From Paenibacillus sp. MZ04-78.2 (GTDB lineage Bacteria > Bacillota > Bacilli > Paenibacillales > NBRC-103111): a stretch of DNA of 64,000 nt. The stretch spans positions 1 to 64,000 of the forward strand of contig NZ_JANAVJ010000023.1 of NCBI RefSeq assembly GCF_024213375.1, in the 5' to 3' direction. Within the stretch, counting starts at the first letter, position 1. Each line of letters begins with the position of its first letter. The notes below the pieces were generated by a model that saw nothing but the letters and a program-made list of their open reading frames with translations, had not been told where the DNA came from and did no database searches. Made by a program: the position numbers and the translations under genes. Of the stretch, positions 24,314-33,374 are shown in pieces.

Positions 24314-25846
24314 ATGAGCAAAACAAACAACAAAACCGGGATGGTCGTAACGGGGCTGCTTCTCGCAATCCTGATAGCCTCGATGGACAATACTATCATG
24401 GCGACTGCGATCGGAACGATTGTCGGCGAGCTCGGCGGATTCGATAAATTCGTCTGGGCGACCTCCGCCTACATGGTGGCGGAAATGGCAGGGATGCCGA
24501 TCTTCGGCAAGCTATCCGATATGTATGGACGCAAACGTTTTTTCGTCTTCGGGATCATCGTCTTTATGCTCGGCTCCGCCCTCTGCGGAACGGCAACCTC
24601 GATCGAACAATTAAGCATTTACCGAGCGATCCAAGGGATTGGCGGCGGGGCCTTGGTGCCGATTGCCTTCACGATCATGTTCGACACAGTCAAGCCAGAG
24701 AACCGGGGAAAGCTCGGGGGGCTATTCGGCGCGGTATTCGGCATGTCCAGCATTTTCGGTCCGCTGCTCGGGGCTTATATTACCGATTACATCCATTGGA
24801 GCTGGATTTTCTATATCAATCTACCGCTGGGGCTAATCTCGTTCGGCATGATTGCGTTCTTCTATAAAGAATCCCAGGCTCATTCGAAGCAGCGGATCGA
24901 CTGGTGGGGCGCCATAACGCTGGTCGGAGCCGTCGTCTGCCTCATGTTCGCGATGGAGCTCGGCGGGAAGCAGTATGCCTGGGGCTCGGTTCAAATCCTG
25001 GGCTTGTTCGCCGGATTTGCGATTCTTACCCTGTTGTTCCTGTTCGTCGAAAAACGCGCCGAAGAGCCGATCATTTCGTTCGACATGTTCCGGAACCGGC
25101 TTTACGCCACAAGCAATGCCGTAGCAATCATGAGCGGGGCGGCATTCATTACGGCTTCCGTCTACATTCCGATCTTCATTCAGGGCGTGCTTGGCGGAAC
25201 AGCCACCTATTCCGGCCTGATGCTGCTGCCGATGATGCTCAGCTCGGTCGTTACGGCAACCTTGGGCGGCTTCTTGATGACGAAGATACCGTTCCGGTCG
25301 ATCATGATTCCGACACTGGTCCTGCTTGTGCTGGGTCTCGCCCTTCTCACGACCTTAACGCCGGAATCGCCGCGTTTTATCGTCACGCTGTACATGATCT
25401 TGACAGGCCTTGGGATCGGAGCTTCCTTTTCCGTGCTCAGCAACGCGGCGATCCATTCGTTCCCGGCCAGCCAGCGCGGGGCGGCGACGTCTACACTCAA
25501 TTTTCTTCGCTCGCTCGGCATGACGCTCGGCATCACGCTGTTCGGCATCATCCAAAGCCATGCGCTGACCCGGAAGCTGACGGAGGCTTTTCCGGGGAGC
25601 AGTCAAGCCACCGTCCCGCAGGGCGTCGACTTCAGCGACCCTCATGCGCTGCTGGACCCGGCCACCCGCGCCCAGATCCCTCCGCAAGCGCTGAGCACGA
25701 TCACGGAAGGGCTGTCGTCCTCCGTCGTCCTGACATTTGCTTGGAGCGTGATTCCGGCAGGTTTGGCGCTGGTTGCGGCCTTCGCGATGAGCAAGGAGAA
25801 GCTGGACCCCGCAGCCGAATCGGAAGGCCACACGGCCTCCCATTGA
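24314..25846 (+). CDS. DHA2-family drug efflux MFS transporter (14 helices)
   Basis: A 510-residue antiporter with about fourteen membrane helices. The opening LLLAILIASMDNTIMATAIG (about residues 15-34) carries the LDxTIVNVA-like motif D1 of DHA2 exporters. GKLSDMYGRKRFFVFGI (about 71-87) is motif A and YRAIQGIGGGALVPIAF (about 106-122) motif B; GAVFGMSSIFGPLLGAYI (about 142-159) is motif C, the antiporter signature. It should pump drugs or lipophilic cations out of the cell using protons. A GGAGG site precedes the ATG. It is monocistronic, with an operator-like palindrome at the promoter and hairpins behind it. Confidence 0.93.
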   Translation: MSKTNNKTGMVVTGLLLAILIASMDNTIMATAIGTIVGELGGFDKFVWATSAYMVAEMAGMPIFGKLSDMYGRKRFFVFGIIVFMLGSALCGTATSIEQLSIYRAIQGIGGGALVPIAFTIMFDTVKPENRGKLGGLFGAVFGMSSIFGPLLGAYITDYIHWSWIFYINLPLGLISFGMIAFFYKESQAHSKQRIDWWGAITLVGAVVCLMFAMELGGKQYAWGSVQILGLFAGFAILTLLFLFVEKRAEEPIISFDMFRNRLYATSNAVAIMSGAAFITASVYIPIFIQGVLGGTATYSGLMLLPMMLSSVVTATLGGFLMTKIPFRSIMIPTLVLLVLGLALLTTLTPESPRFIVTLYMILTGLGIGASFSVLSNAAIHSFPASQRGAATSTLNFLRSLGMTLGITLFGIIQSHALTRKLTEAFPGSSQATVPQGVDFSDPHALLDPATRAQIPPQALSTITEGLSSSVVLTFAWSVIPAGLALVAAFAMSKEKLDPAAESEGHTASH

Positions 25847-25849
25847 TAC

Positions 25850-25897
25850 GCGCAAGAAGCCTGTGACCCCTTATGGAGGTACAGGCTTCTTGTGCGC
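25850..25897. other. Strong inverted repeat after the DHA2 gene
   Basis: GCGCAAGAAGCCTGT (25850-25864) pairs with ACAGGCTTCTTGTGCGC (25881-25897) with one wobble. It lies a few bases after the stop codon but lacks a T run, so it may protect the mRNA end rather than terminate alone. Confidence 0.6.
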
Positions 25898-25984
25898 CTA
25901 CGCCAAAGCTTGTCCCAGAACTTCCACTGCCAGCGGCCCTGCCCTCCCCCTTCGCGCCTCCCGTCCTCCTGACGCAAACAAACC

Positions 25985-26011
25985 AAAAAGGCACCCGGTG
26001 GGTGCCTTTTT
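25985..26011. terminator. Bidirectional terminator
   Basis: AAAAAGGCACC and GGTGCCTTTTT arms give T runs on both strands between the convergent DHA2 and NDH-2 genes. Confidence 0.88.
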
Positions 26012-26033
26012 GGCATACATGCTATGGATTGTC

Positions 26034-27221
26034 TTAATAAGCCAAAGTAAACAGGCCGTTGATATGAGTCAAATAGCGAATGTTGCTGCCTTCTTTCATC
26101 AGCGAAGCCGGAAGACCTTTGAGGCGCGTTTGGTTTCCGCCAACCGTGCCGATCGCGTCTTTGCGGCCAAGGCTCGCCAGCGTACCGGAGAATACCGGCG
26201 TGAACGTATCCATCGGCGCACCGTTGAAGGAAGCGAAAATGTTATGTCCGACCGTCTCACCCATTTGCCAAGCCAACTGCGCCGTCGGCGGGTAAGGACG
26301 TCCTTCGTTGCCCATAACGACCGCGCTGTCGCCGGCGAGGAAGATGTCTTTGTGGGACGTGGATTGCAAGCCTTCCGTTACCGTGGCACGGCCGCGGTTG
26401 ACTTCGATACCACAGTTAGCCACAACAGAGTTGCCTTGTACGCCGCCGGTCCATACGAGTGTGTTCGTCTCGATGGAGCTGCCGTCCTTCAGGAATACCG
26501 TCGTCTCCTGCATTTCCGTAATCGCAACGCCGGTCAAGAACTTCACACCGCGCTTTTCCAAGCTTGTTTTCGCACGCTCGACGAGCTCCGGTGCGAAGCC
26601 GGCCAAAATCGACGGACCCGCTTCCACGGTATAAAGGGAAATATCGTTAAAGTCGACGCCTTTGCTGCGGCAAAGCTTAGGCAGCATGTCCGCAAATTCG
26701 CCGACAAGCTCGATGCCCGTCAATCCGCCGCCACCGACAACGAATGTTGCGTCAGCTTTGTTTTTCGTACGGCTGTACTCGTCGATGCGAGCTTCCACGT
26801 GCGCGCGAAGGCGATTGGCGTCGTTCACGGATTTCAGAACGAAGCTATGCTCCTGCAAACCTGGGATGCCGAAGAACGCCGTTTCGCTGCCGAGAGCAAT
26901 AACGAGCACATCGTAATCGTATGTTTTGCCGCTGGCCATCAGAACTTCTTTCTGGTCTGGGCGAATCTCTTCGACCGTATCGATCTGAAGATTGACGTTT
27001 TTGCCGCGCAACAGCTTTTCCAGCGGCAGCGCTACCGCTTTCTCCGCCAGGTTGCCCGCAGCCAGTCGGTGCAGCTCCGTAATAATCTGATGCGTCGGAA
27101 AACGATTCACGACCGTAATCGTCGCTTCTTCCGCCGTCATGTACTTCCGGGCCGTCAGGGCGCTCAGCAATCCGCCGTAGCCGCCGCCTAGTATCAAAAT
27201 TTGCTTAGCCATCCTGTTCAT
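26034..27221 (-). CDS. ndh: Type II NADH dehydrogenase
   Basis: A 395-residue FAD enzyme that passes electrons from NADH to menaquinone at the inner face of the membrane without pumping protons. The FAD-binding dinucleotide fold opens ILILGGGYGGLLSALTARK (about residues 8-26) and the NADH fold is FVVGGGGLTGIELVGEFAD (about 161-179). FLAGDSAVV near residue 305 is the second FAD site. Two in-frame starts nine bases apart (27221 and 27212) share one AAGGAG, so the start is ambiguous by three residues. The DUF1641 gene lies 27 bases upstream on the same strand, as in the Bacillus yjlC-ndh operon. Confidence 0.93.
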   Translation of the reverse strand: MNRMAKQILILGGGYGGLLSALTARKYMTAEEATITVVNRFPTHQIITELHRLAAGNLAEKAVALPLEKLLRGKNVNLQIDTVEEIRPDQKEVLMASGKTYDYDVLVIALGSETAFFGIPGLQEHSFVLKSVNDANRLRAHVEARIDEYSRTKNKADATFVVGGGGLTGIELVGEFADMLPKLCRSKGVDFNDISLYTVEAGPSILAGFAPELVERAKTSLEKRGVKFLTGVAITEMQETTVFLKDGSSIETNTLVWTGGVQGNSVVANCGIEVNRGRATVTEGLQSTSHKDIFLAGDSAVVMGNEGRPYPPTAQLAWQMGETVGHNIFASFNGAPMDTFTPVFSGTLASLGRKDAIGTVGGNQTRLKGLPASLMKEGSNIRYLTHINGLFTLAY

Positions 27222-27248
27222 CCGCTCCTTGATTCAGCTTTCCTATTA

Positions 27249-27683
27249 TTATTGACGCTGCTGCTGGCGCTCAGCCAAAACTTCCAAGAATGCCTGAGAA
27301 AAACGGAACATCTTCTGTACTTGCGGGTCTTTCAGCATTTTGAGCAACCCAAACAGACCGATCGTTGTAGATTCTTCTTGCGCACGGTCGTTCGCTTCGA
27401 TCGCCGCGGAAGCCAAATTTTTGGCTTTATCCTGAATCGGCTTCACGAATTCTTCAACGCCGCCTTTGATGTCGTCGATAAATACTTGGTCCGTGGCCAC
27501 ATTTTGCACCAAATCGTACGTTTTGGTGAGGATGGTCACCATTTCCGCCAGCTTCGGCAAATTCTCGACCAACACCGTCAAAGATTCCTGCACCTCGGGC
27601 TTCATCAACTGATCAAGCACATCCAAGGATTCCCGGGTGGGCTCGGCTGCAACTACCGCTTGTTGAGTGGATGCTACTGACAT
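27249..27683 (-). CDS. DUF1641 protein linked to NDH-2
   Basis: A 144-residue protein of the DUF1641 (YjlC-like) family. The conserved part runs from about residue 20 (LDVLDQLMKPEVQESLTVLV) to TIGLFGLLKMLKDPQVQKM near 107-125; the rest is helical and there is no clear membrane segment. It is followed at 27 bases by the NDH-2 gene, the same pairing as yjlC-ndh in Bacillus subtilis, where the operon answers to the redox repressor Rex. The molecular role of DUF1641 is unknown; the constant pairing suggests it assists the dehydrogenase. Start has AAAGGAGG upstream. Confidence 0.88.
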   Translation of the reverse strand: MSVASTQQAVVAAEPTRESLDVLDQLMKPEVQESLTVLVENLPKLAEMVTILTKTYDLVQNVATDQVFIDDIKGGVEEFVKPIQDKAKNLASAAIEANDRAQEESTTIGLFGLLKMLKDPQVQKMFRFSQAFLEVLAERQQQRQ

Positions 27684-28126
27684 TAGAGAACGTCCTCCTT
27701 TACTTTGGAATAGAAGTCCGTTAATTGTGTCGATACCTGGTCAGGCAATGCAAACATCATGTTTTTCTCGAAAATATAGGAACAAGGAGAAGCCCGTTCG
27801 GAGGCCTCCCCTCACGCTTGTTACAATTTTCACATTTTCGAAAGCATGATCAGGTCGAAACGGAACCCTATATACTTATAGATTATACCTCCGAAGTGGG
27901 GGCCGTGGAAAAACAAATTTCGACATTTGTGAATATTTTGTGACTATCTAGCGTTCAATTTCTGGAATGTGTCCATTTGTAGTCAGGAACCGATAGAACC
28001 GGGAAACGAGCGGCCGCGGATTACTTTCCGGGACCAGGTACGGCCTCCTTCATTCGGCCTATTCTTCTCCCCGAGCTGCTTGCTAAAATCGGGTGGTCGT
28101 GTTAATATCATATTTGTCCCTAACGC
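27684..28126. other. Intergenic stretch before the DUF1641 and tRNA genes
   Basis: No gene was found. A minus-strand TATAAT (27882-27887) may be the -10 of the DUF1641-ndh operon. A single Rex-like half site TTGTGAA occurs at 27927-27933 but its partner half is not conserved. Confidence 0.4.
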
Positions 28127-28203
28127 GGAGCCGTGGTGTAGAGGCCTAACATGCCTGCCTGTCACGCAGGAGACCGCGGGTTCGAATCCCGTCGGCTCCG
28201 CCA
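28127..28203 (+). tRNA. tRNA-Asp (GTC)
   Basis: A 77-base cloverleaf including the encoded CCA. Acceptor arms GGAGCCG and CGGCTCC pair fully; the anticodon stem CCTGC/GCAGG encloses CTGTCAC with anticodon GTC; the T arm contains GGTTCGAATCC-type sequence. This tRNA is a queuosine-modified species. It stands alone and is followed by a terminator. Confidence 0.96.
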
Positions 28204-28252
28204 TTTGATATACTTCTTAGCAAGGGATCACATTCATCATACATAAACAACC

Positions 28253-28278
28253 GGGCAGGGGAGATCCTGCTCTTTTTT
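28253..28278 (+). terminator. tRNA-Asp terminator
   Basis: GGGCAGG pairs with CCTGCTC (one wobble) around a six-base loop, followed by TTTTTT. Confidence 0.8.
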
Positions 28279-28299
28279 GTATACCTGCGAGGTGATTCG

Positions 28300-28347
28300 A
28301 TGAGACGCGGACGGTTCGCCCCGACGCCTTCGGGGCCGATGCACATC
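28300..28347 (+). pseudogene. 5' stub of glutamyl-Q tRNA(Asp) synthetase
   Basis: An ATG with a good GAGGTGATTCG ribosome site begins MRRGRFAPTPSGPMHIG, which is the start of class I GluRS-like enzymes including the ATP-binding HIGH-type motif. The APTPSG form fits the truncated paralogue GluQRS better than full GluRS, which normally has APSPTG. After HIG the frame loses all similarity (RETLGLLTDS) and soon reaches the terminator of the opposite gene. Only about 16 codons remain, so it is a relic. GluQRS glutamylates the queuosine of tRNA-Asp, whose gene lies 97 bases upstream. Confidence 0.65.
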
Positions 28348-28400
28348 GGCCGGGAGACACTCGGCCTTCTGACTGACAGTTGTCTGAATTCAGTTTATCC

Positions 28401-28446
28401 AAAAAAGGACCGTTCCACGCCTCCTTCACCGACGTGGAACGGTCCT
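28401..28446 (-). terminator. Rho-independent terminator of the ABC-F gene
   Basis: AAGGACCGTTCCACG and CGTGGAACGGTCCTT are perfect 15-base arms; on the minus strand they are followed by six T. A weaker T run exists on the plus strand. Confidence 0.92.
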
Positions 28447-28462
28447 TCGTCTTTGCCCCTGC

Positions 28463-30412
28463 TTACCCTTGTTCCTCTCCCGCCGCCATCCATTGCTCAT
28501 AGAGGCGGTCAAGCTCTTCCTGCACGGCTTCCCGCTCCGCCCATCGCTCGCTAAGCGAACGGGCATCCGTACCCGCCTCCTGCTCCTGCATAGCGGCATC
28601 CAAGGCGGCGAGCCGTTCCTCCACTTGGGCAATGGACCGCTCCAGCGTGTCGCGCTCCTGCCTGTGGTCCGCCGGTTTCCCGCTTCCGTTCGGCCTCCTC
28701 TGCGCCGCAGGCTTTGTCTTCACGGCCACAGGAGGAGAGGCGGCGGACCTGCCCTGAACCACAGCATTTTCGCTCGTATTCTCACGCTGCTTCCGCTTCT
28801 CCTGATACTCGTCGAAGTTGCCCAGATAGACGGTAATCCTGCCATTGTCTAACTCCCAGATGCGCCCGGCCATCCGGTTGATGAAATAACGGTCATGGGA
28901 GATGGCGAGCACGGTGCCCGGGAACGTCTCCAGCGCTTCCTCCAGCGCTTCCCGCGAGGCGATGTCCAGATGGTTCGTCGGCTCATCGAGCAGCAGCAGA
29001 TTCGGCTTGCGAAGCACCAGCAGTGCCAGCCTCAGCCTCGTCCACTCCCCGCCCGACAGCAGATTGACCGATTTGAACACATCTGGGCCGTAAAACAAAT
29101 ACTTGGCCAGAACTCCCCGGGCCTCTCCTTCCTCCAGACCCGCTTCGCTGCGAAAATAGTCCAGCACCGATTTCTTCGGCCCATCCGGGTACTCCTGCTG
29201 GGCCAAATAGCCGATGTCCACGCGCGCGCCCCATTCGAACCGCCCCTCGTCGACGGTTTCCTCGCCGAGGATCAGCTTGAACAAGGTCGATTTTCCCGCC
29301 CCGTTCTTCCCTATAAGCATAACCTTGTCTCCGTAAGCCAGCGCTCCGTCGACCGCGTCCAGCAGCTTCCGGCTCCCGTAGCTTTTGCCGATGCCCTCCA
29401 GCGTCACCACCTTGCGGCCCGAGCGGTCCGCCTGCGTGAGCTCGAAATCGGCGCTTTTCGCCTCCAGCACCGGCCGTTTCAGCTTCTCTATGCGGTCCAA
29501 CGCCTTTTGCATCGAAGCCGCCCGCCGGAAAAACTTCCCGTTGCCGCCGATCCGCCCCCACGTTTCCAGCTGCTTGATCGCCTCCGCCATCTTCTTGATC
29601 TTCTTCTGCTGCTCCTGATAATCGGCGAACTGCTGAAGCAGCCGCGCCTCCTTTTCCTTCATATAGTCGGTATAGTTGGTGAGGTATGACTGCGACTCGC
29701 CGTCCTCCAGCTCGACGATCTTCGTAACGACCCGGTCCAGAAAATACCGATCGTGCGAGACGATCAGACACGAACCGTCGTACTGGGTTAAATAGTCCTC
29801 CAACCATTCGACCCCGTGCAAATCAAGGTGATTCGTCGGTTCGTCCAACAGCAGCAGCTCGGGCTTGCGAATCAGCTGCGAGGCCAGATTGATGCGGGTC
29901 TTCTCGCCTCCCGATCGCGTGGCGTACGCCTGGGTATAGCTGCCGCGGTCAATCCGCAGGCCGTCAGCGACCCGCTCAATGACGGCATCCAACTCGTAGC
30001 CGCCCTCGCGCTCGAACTTCTCCTGCAGCGCCGCGTACTGCTGCAGCCACCCGGCCAACCGGTCCGGGCCATCGGCAGCATCCGGCTCCGACATGAGCTT
30101 CTCCAGCTCCGTCATCTTCAAGCGGCACTCCAGCAGCTCCTGATGGCCGAGAGCCAGTACGTCATATACCGTCCGGCCTTCGAACTCTGCCGGAATTTGT
30201 GTCAAATAGCCGATGCTGGTTCCTTTCCGGATGGCAAGCTGGCCGGCGTCGGGACGAAGCCGCCCGGCGATCAATTGCAATAAAGTCGATTTGCCGCTGC
30301 CGTTGCGGCCGATCAGTCCGATGCGCTCGCCTTGCCGAATGTCTAAGTTTACATCTTCAAGAACAAGCTGTGCGCCATGGTACGCTTTTATATTTTGACA
30401 GTTAACGATCAT
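28463..30412 (-). CDS. ABC-F family ATP-binding protein
   Basis: A 649-residue soluble protein with two ABC ATPase domains and no membrane part, acting on the ribosome in the ABC-F class. First domain: Walker A GLIGRNGSGKST (about residues 33-44), signature SGGEKTRINLA, Walker B LLLLDEPTNHLDL. Second domain: GKNGAGKST (about 365-373), signature LSGGEWTRLRLA and LLLLDEPTNHLDI. The inter-domain linker (residues about 240-315) is a charged helical P-site tRNA interaction arm, and the C-terminal 130 residues are Lys/Ala-rich followed by a coiled coil. The layout fits the YdiF/Uup group rather than a known resistance factor. The gene stands alone. Confidence 0.93.
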   Translation of the reverse strand: MIVNCQNIKAYHGAQLVLEDVNLDIRQGERIGLIGRNGSGKSTLLQLIAGRLRPDAGQLAIRKGTSIGYLTQIPAEFEGRTVYDVLALGHQELLECRLKMTELEKLMSEPDAADGPDRLAGWLQQYAALQEKFEREGGYELDAVIERVADGLRIDRGSYTQAYATRSGGEKTRINLASQLIRKPELLLLDEPTNHLDLHGVEWLEDYLTQYDGSCLIVSHDRYFLDRVVTKIVELEDGESQSYLTNYTDYMKEKEARLLQQFADYQEQQKKIKKMAEAIKQLETWGRIGGNGKFFRRAASMQKALDRIEKLKRPVLEAKSADFELTQADRSGRKVVTLEGIGKSYGSRKLLDAVDGALAYGDKVMLIGKNGAGKSTLFKLILGEETVDEGRFEWGARVDIGYLAQQEYPDGPKKSVLDYFRSEAGLEEGEARGVLAKYLFYGPDVFKSVNLLSGGEWTRLRLALLVLRKPNLLLLDEPTNHLDIASREALEEALETFPGTVLAISHDRYFINRMAGRIWELDNGRITVYLGNFDEYQEKRKQRENTSENAVVQGRSAASPPVAVKTKPAAQRRPNGSGKPADHRQERDTLERSIAQVEERLAALDAAMQEQEAGTDARSLSERWAEREAVQEELDRLYEQWMAAGEEQG

Positions 30413-30457
30413 CTTAAGTGTCCTCCTTGTATGATCCTACCTACATGCAAATGCAAC

Positions 30458-30492
30458 AAAAAGAGCCGCAGGAAAAAATCCCTACGGCTCTT
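30458..30492 (-). terminator. Rho-independent terminator after the 47-codon gene
   Basis: Minus-strand AAGAGCCGTAGG pairs with CCTGCGGCTCTT and is followed by a five-base T run, 22 bases past the stop codon at 30514. Confidence 0.85.
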
Positions 30493-30513
30493 CGGACTAG
30501 CATCCGTTTGCGG

Positions 30514-30657
30514 TTAAGGTAGGATTATTTTCGCGAATGGTGAAACCGTATAGGCATTTTTGGACAGACCTCTCCCGTTGACGGAAAAAGCATGCACTAG
30601 GCCAGCCAAAACTACCATCAGCTGGCTAATACGGTTGTTCACCATTTCGTGATTCAT
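30514..30657 (-). CDS. Small protein of 47 residues, unknown
   Basis: An unlisted short gene on the minus strand starting MNHEMVNNRISQLMVVLAGL and ending FAKIILP. The ATG has AAGGAGG ten bases upstream, a near-ideal ribosome site, and a terminator lies directly behind the stop, which is the layout of a real monocistronic gene. The middle (residues 11-24, SQLMVVLAGLVHAF) is hydrophobic but short, and the C-terminal half is polar with a few basic residues. I recognise no family. It lies between the CheA operon and the ABC-F gene. It could be a peptide leader, small membrane-associated protein or toxin. Confidence 0.6.
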   Translation of the reverse strand: MNHEMVNNRISQLMVVLAGLVHAFSVNGRGLSKNAYTVSPFAKIILP

Positions 30658-30770
30658 CTTACCTTCACCTCCTTGTTCTAGTTATTTACAACTCTAACAT
30701 ATCAGACGAGCGGTTTGCAAGCTTCATCAGGAGTCTCCGTCTGGACTAGCACTGAAGCAACGTCTCACGA

Positions 30771-33338
30771 TTATAGTTGTACGGCTTCCCCGACTGCAGC
30801 GCCTTCCAGCAAACGGTCCATATCGAGCAAAATAAAGAAGCGGTCGTCCTGCTGATAAATTCCGCGAAGGTACCGGTCGTCGATGCGCATCACGGAGCCG
30901 GCGGCCTTGATCCCGGCATCCCGGACGCGCAGCACTTCCGTCACCTCGTCGATCACGATCCCTACGTCCCGTCCTTCCGCCTCCATCACGATAACCCGCG
31001 ATGTTGCCGTCGTCTTTTCCTCCGGCAGACGCAAGCATTGCCGCAGATCGTAAACCGGCAGCACCGTTCCGCGCAGGTTGATAATGCCCAGCAGCTCCGA
31101 GGGGGCGTTCACCATCCTCGTCACCGGAGGAATCGCGATAATCTCCTTCACCTTGCGGATGTCCAGCCCGTACTGCTCGCCGGCCAGCTTAAAGGCGACA
31201 TATTGGGACTCCCCGCTTTGGACCGCGTCCTTCTTCTGCATCTCGCTCTGTTTGGTCAAAAGCAGCGAGCCTTCTTCCTTGATCAGCGAGCCGACGTCCA
31301 GAATGAGCGCCACATTGCCGTTGCCGAGGATGGTCGAGCCTGCGATATACGGCACCTCTCCGACAAACGGACCGAGCGATTTGATGACAATCTCCTGATT
31401 GCCGACCGTCTCGTCCACGACCAGACATACCCGCTTCTCGGCCAGGCCGACGACAACGACAAGGAGCCTGCGCGGCGTATCGTCCTGCGGAATCCGGAAG
31501 CGCCGATGCAACCGTACGAGCGGGAAAACGATCCCGCGAATGACGCAGACCTCCTGTCCTTGGACGGTCTCGATATCCTCGGCGGACAAACGGACGATCT
31601 CGATGACGTTCACAAGCGGAAGCGCAAAGGTGCTGGCTCCCAGCTTGATCAGCAGCGAACGAATGATCGCCAAGGTCAGCGGCAGCTTGATCGTAAATAC
31701 CGTGCCCACGCCGGGCGAGCTGTCGATGTCGATCAGGCCGTTCAGCTTCTCGATATGGGCACGGACGATGTCCATTCCGACCCCGCGGCCCGACAAGTCC
31801 GTCACGCGCTCGGCCGTCGATACGCCGGATTTGAAAATGAGGAACATCAGCTCTTTGTCCGTCATCCGGCTTGCTTCTTCCTCGGTCACAAAGCCTTTGG
31901 CAATCGACGACTGTTTAATTTTGAGCGGATCGATCCCCCGGCCGTCGTCGCGGATAGAAATGACGATCTGATTCTCCTGATGGGCGGCCTTGAGCAGCAG
32001 CCGACCCTTGGCCGGTTTGCCCGCTTTCACTCGCTCTTCCGGGCTTTCGAGCCCATGATCCACGGCATTGCGCAAAATATGGATGAGCGGATCGCTAATC
32101 TCTTCAATCAGCGTGCGGTCGAGCTCGGTTTCTTTTCCTTCGATGGCGAAATCGATCTCTTTGCCGATGTGGTGGGCCAAATCCCGGACCATCCGCGGGA
32201 ACCGGTTGAACAGCTGCTCGATCGGCAGCATTCTCGTCTTCATCATCCCGTCCTGCAGCTCGCCGACGACGCGGCTCAGATGGTTGCAGATGTCGTGTAG
32301 CACGGCCACGTCCGGGTTTTCCTTGAATTGCCGGGATAGCCGGTTCTTCACTTCGATCAGACGAGTGTTGTCGATAATCAGCTCTCCGACATAATTGAGC
32401 AGATTTTCGAGCCGATCCACATCGACGCGCACCGTCGGATTCACCTTGATCTTGGCATCCGGCTCCGTTCTTGCGCTGACCGGCGCTGCGGGGGCCGCTT
32501 CTTCCGACGTGTACGCGTCGGCGGAAGCGGCTTCCGTCCCCCCGCAGAAGCTGTCCAGGTTATCCGGCGTAATCATCGTAATGTGATAGGAATCGATATG
32601 CGAGATATGATTCAGCGTCTCGGCGAGCGACCGCTTGTCTTCTTCCGTAATCAGCGTCAGCAGCAGCGTGCCTTGGAACGCCTGCTCGTCCTCAATCGTT
32701 TCCGTCGGCGGGGATACGGCGATGACTTCCCCCGATTCCTTCACCTTCGTGTAGACGAGCAGTGCCCGGACCGATTTCATCACGGCGTCCGGCGTAATCC
32801 TGACATACAGCGTCATGACCTGAAACCCTGATTGCAGCGCATGAACGATGGCCTTTTTTTCATGTTCGTGAAACTTGACAACCTGCTCCCACACGTCATG
32901 GGCCTCGTTTTTCGGGGTCGCCTTGCTTTCGGTCTCCCCCGGCTCCCCGAGCGCCCTGCGCCGGATGCCGTCCAACGATTCGACGAGCGGCCCGATGTCC
33001 GCTTCTTCCGGCTGCCCTTCGACAATGGCCTGCTTCAACACCTTGATATAATCGATACCTTGAAACAGCAGCGTAATCAGCGAGGAGTCCACGGCCAGCT
33101 GCCTGTTCCGTATCAGCTCGAACACGTTCTCGATCTGATGGGTCAGCTCCTTCATCCGGTCGAAGCCCATCGCCGCCGAGGAGCCTTTGAGCGTGTGAGC
33201 TGCGCGGAAGATGGCTCCGATCGTCTCCATATCGTCCCCGTCCTGTTCCAGCTTCAGCAGCATTTCGTCCAGCACCTGCAGCTGCTCGTCCAGTTCGTCG
33301 AGAAAAATGCCCAGGTAGGCCTCCGTATTAAAGCTCAC
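30771..33338 (-). CDS. CheA-CheW fusion histidine kinase
   Basis: An 855-residue cytoplasmic chemotaxis kinase. The Hpt domain has its phospho-acceptor His48 in AAHTLKGSSAAMGF. A CheY-binding-like region and a dimerisation domain (about 290-380) follow, then the HATPase with N-box HILRNAVDHGLESPEERV, G1 ISIRDDGRGID and G2 SGRGVGMDIV, and a CheW-like regulatory domain. After an EEGSLLLTKQSEMQKKDAV linker a second complete CheW-like domain is appended (QYVAFKLAGEQYGLDIRKVK onwards, about residues 705-855), so kinase and adaptor are fused. It is the last gene after MCP and CheW on the same strand, suggesting a stand-alone chemosensory system. Confidence 0.92.
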   Translation of the reverse strand: MSFNTEAYLGIFLDELDEQLQVLDEMLLKLEQDGDDMETIGAIFRAAHTLKGSSAAMGFDRMKELTHQIENVFELIRNRQLAVDSSLITLLFQGIDYIKVLKQAIVEGQPEEADIGPLVESLDGIRRRALGEPGETESKATPKNEAHDVWEQVVKFHEHEKKAIVHALQSGFQVMTLYVRITPDAVMKSVRALLVYTKVKESGEVIAVSPPTETIEDEQAFQGTLLLTLITEEDKRSLAETLNHISHIDSYHITMITPDNLDSFCGGTEAASADAYTSEEAAPAAPVSARTEPDAKIKVNPTVRVDVDRLENLLNYVGELIIDNTRLIEVKNRLSRQFKENPDVAVLHDICNHLSRVVGELQDGMMKTRMLPIEQLFNRFPRMVRDLAHHIGKEIDFAIEGKETELDRTLIEEISDPLIHILRNAVDHGLESPEERVKAGKPAKGRLLLKAAHQENQIVISIRDDGRGIDPLKIKQSSIAKGFVTEEEASRMTDKELMFLIFKSGVSTAERVTDLSGRGVGMDIVRAHIEKLNGLIDIDSSPGVGTVFTIKLPLTLAIIRSLLIKLGASTFALPLVNVIEIVRLSAEDIETVQGQEVCVIRGIVFPLVRLHRRFRIPQDDTPRRLLVVVVGLAEKRVCLVVDETVGNQEIVIKSLGPFVGEVPYIAGSTILGNGNVALILDVGSLIKEEGSLLLTKQSEMQKKDAVQSGESQYVAFKLAGEQYGLDIRKVKEIIAIPPVTRMVNAPSELLGIINLRGTVLPVYDLRQCLRLPEEKTTATSRVIVMEAEGRDVGIVIDEVTEVLRVRDAGIKAAGSVMRIDDRYLRGIYQQDDRFFILLDMDRLLEGAAVGEAVQL

Positions 33339-33374
33339 CTTGAAAACCTCCTTCCTTGCTCCGAAAGTGCCGCC

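Noticed and set aside
27927-27943. Rex-like site before the DUF1641-ndh operon
   Set aside because: Only one half site TTGTGAA matches; the other half reads TTTGTGA instead of TTCACAA, so it is not a proper palindrome.
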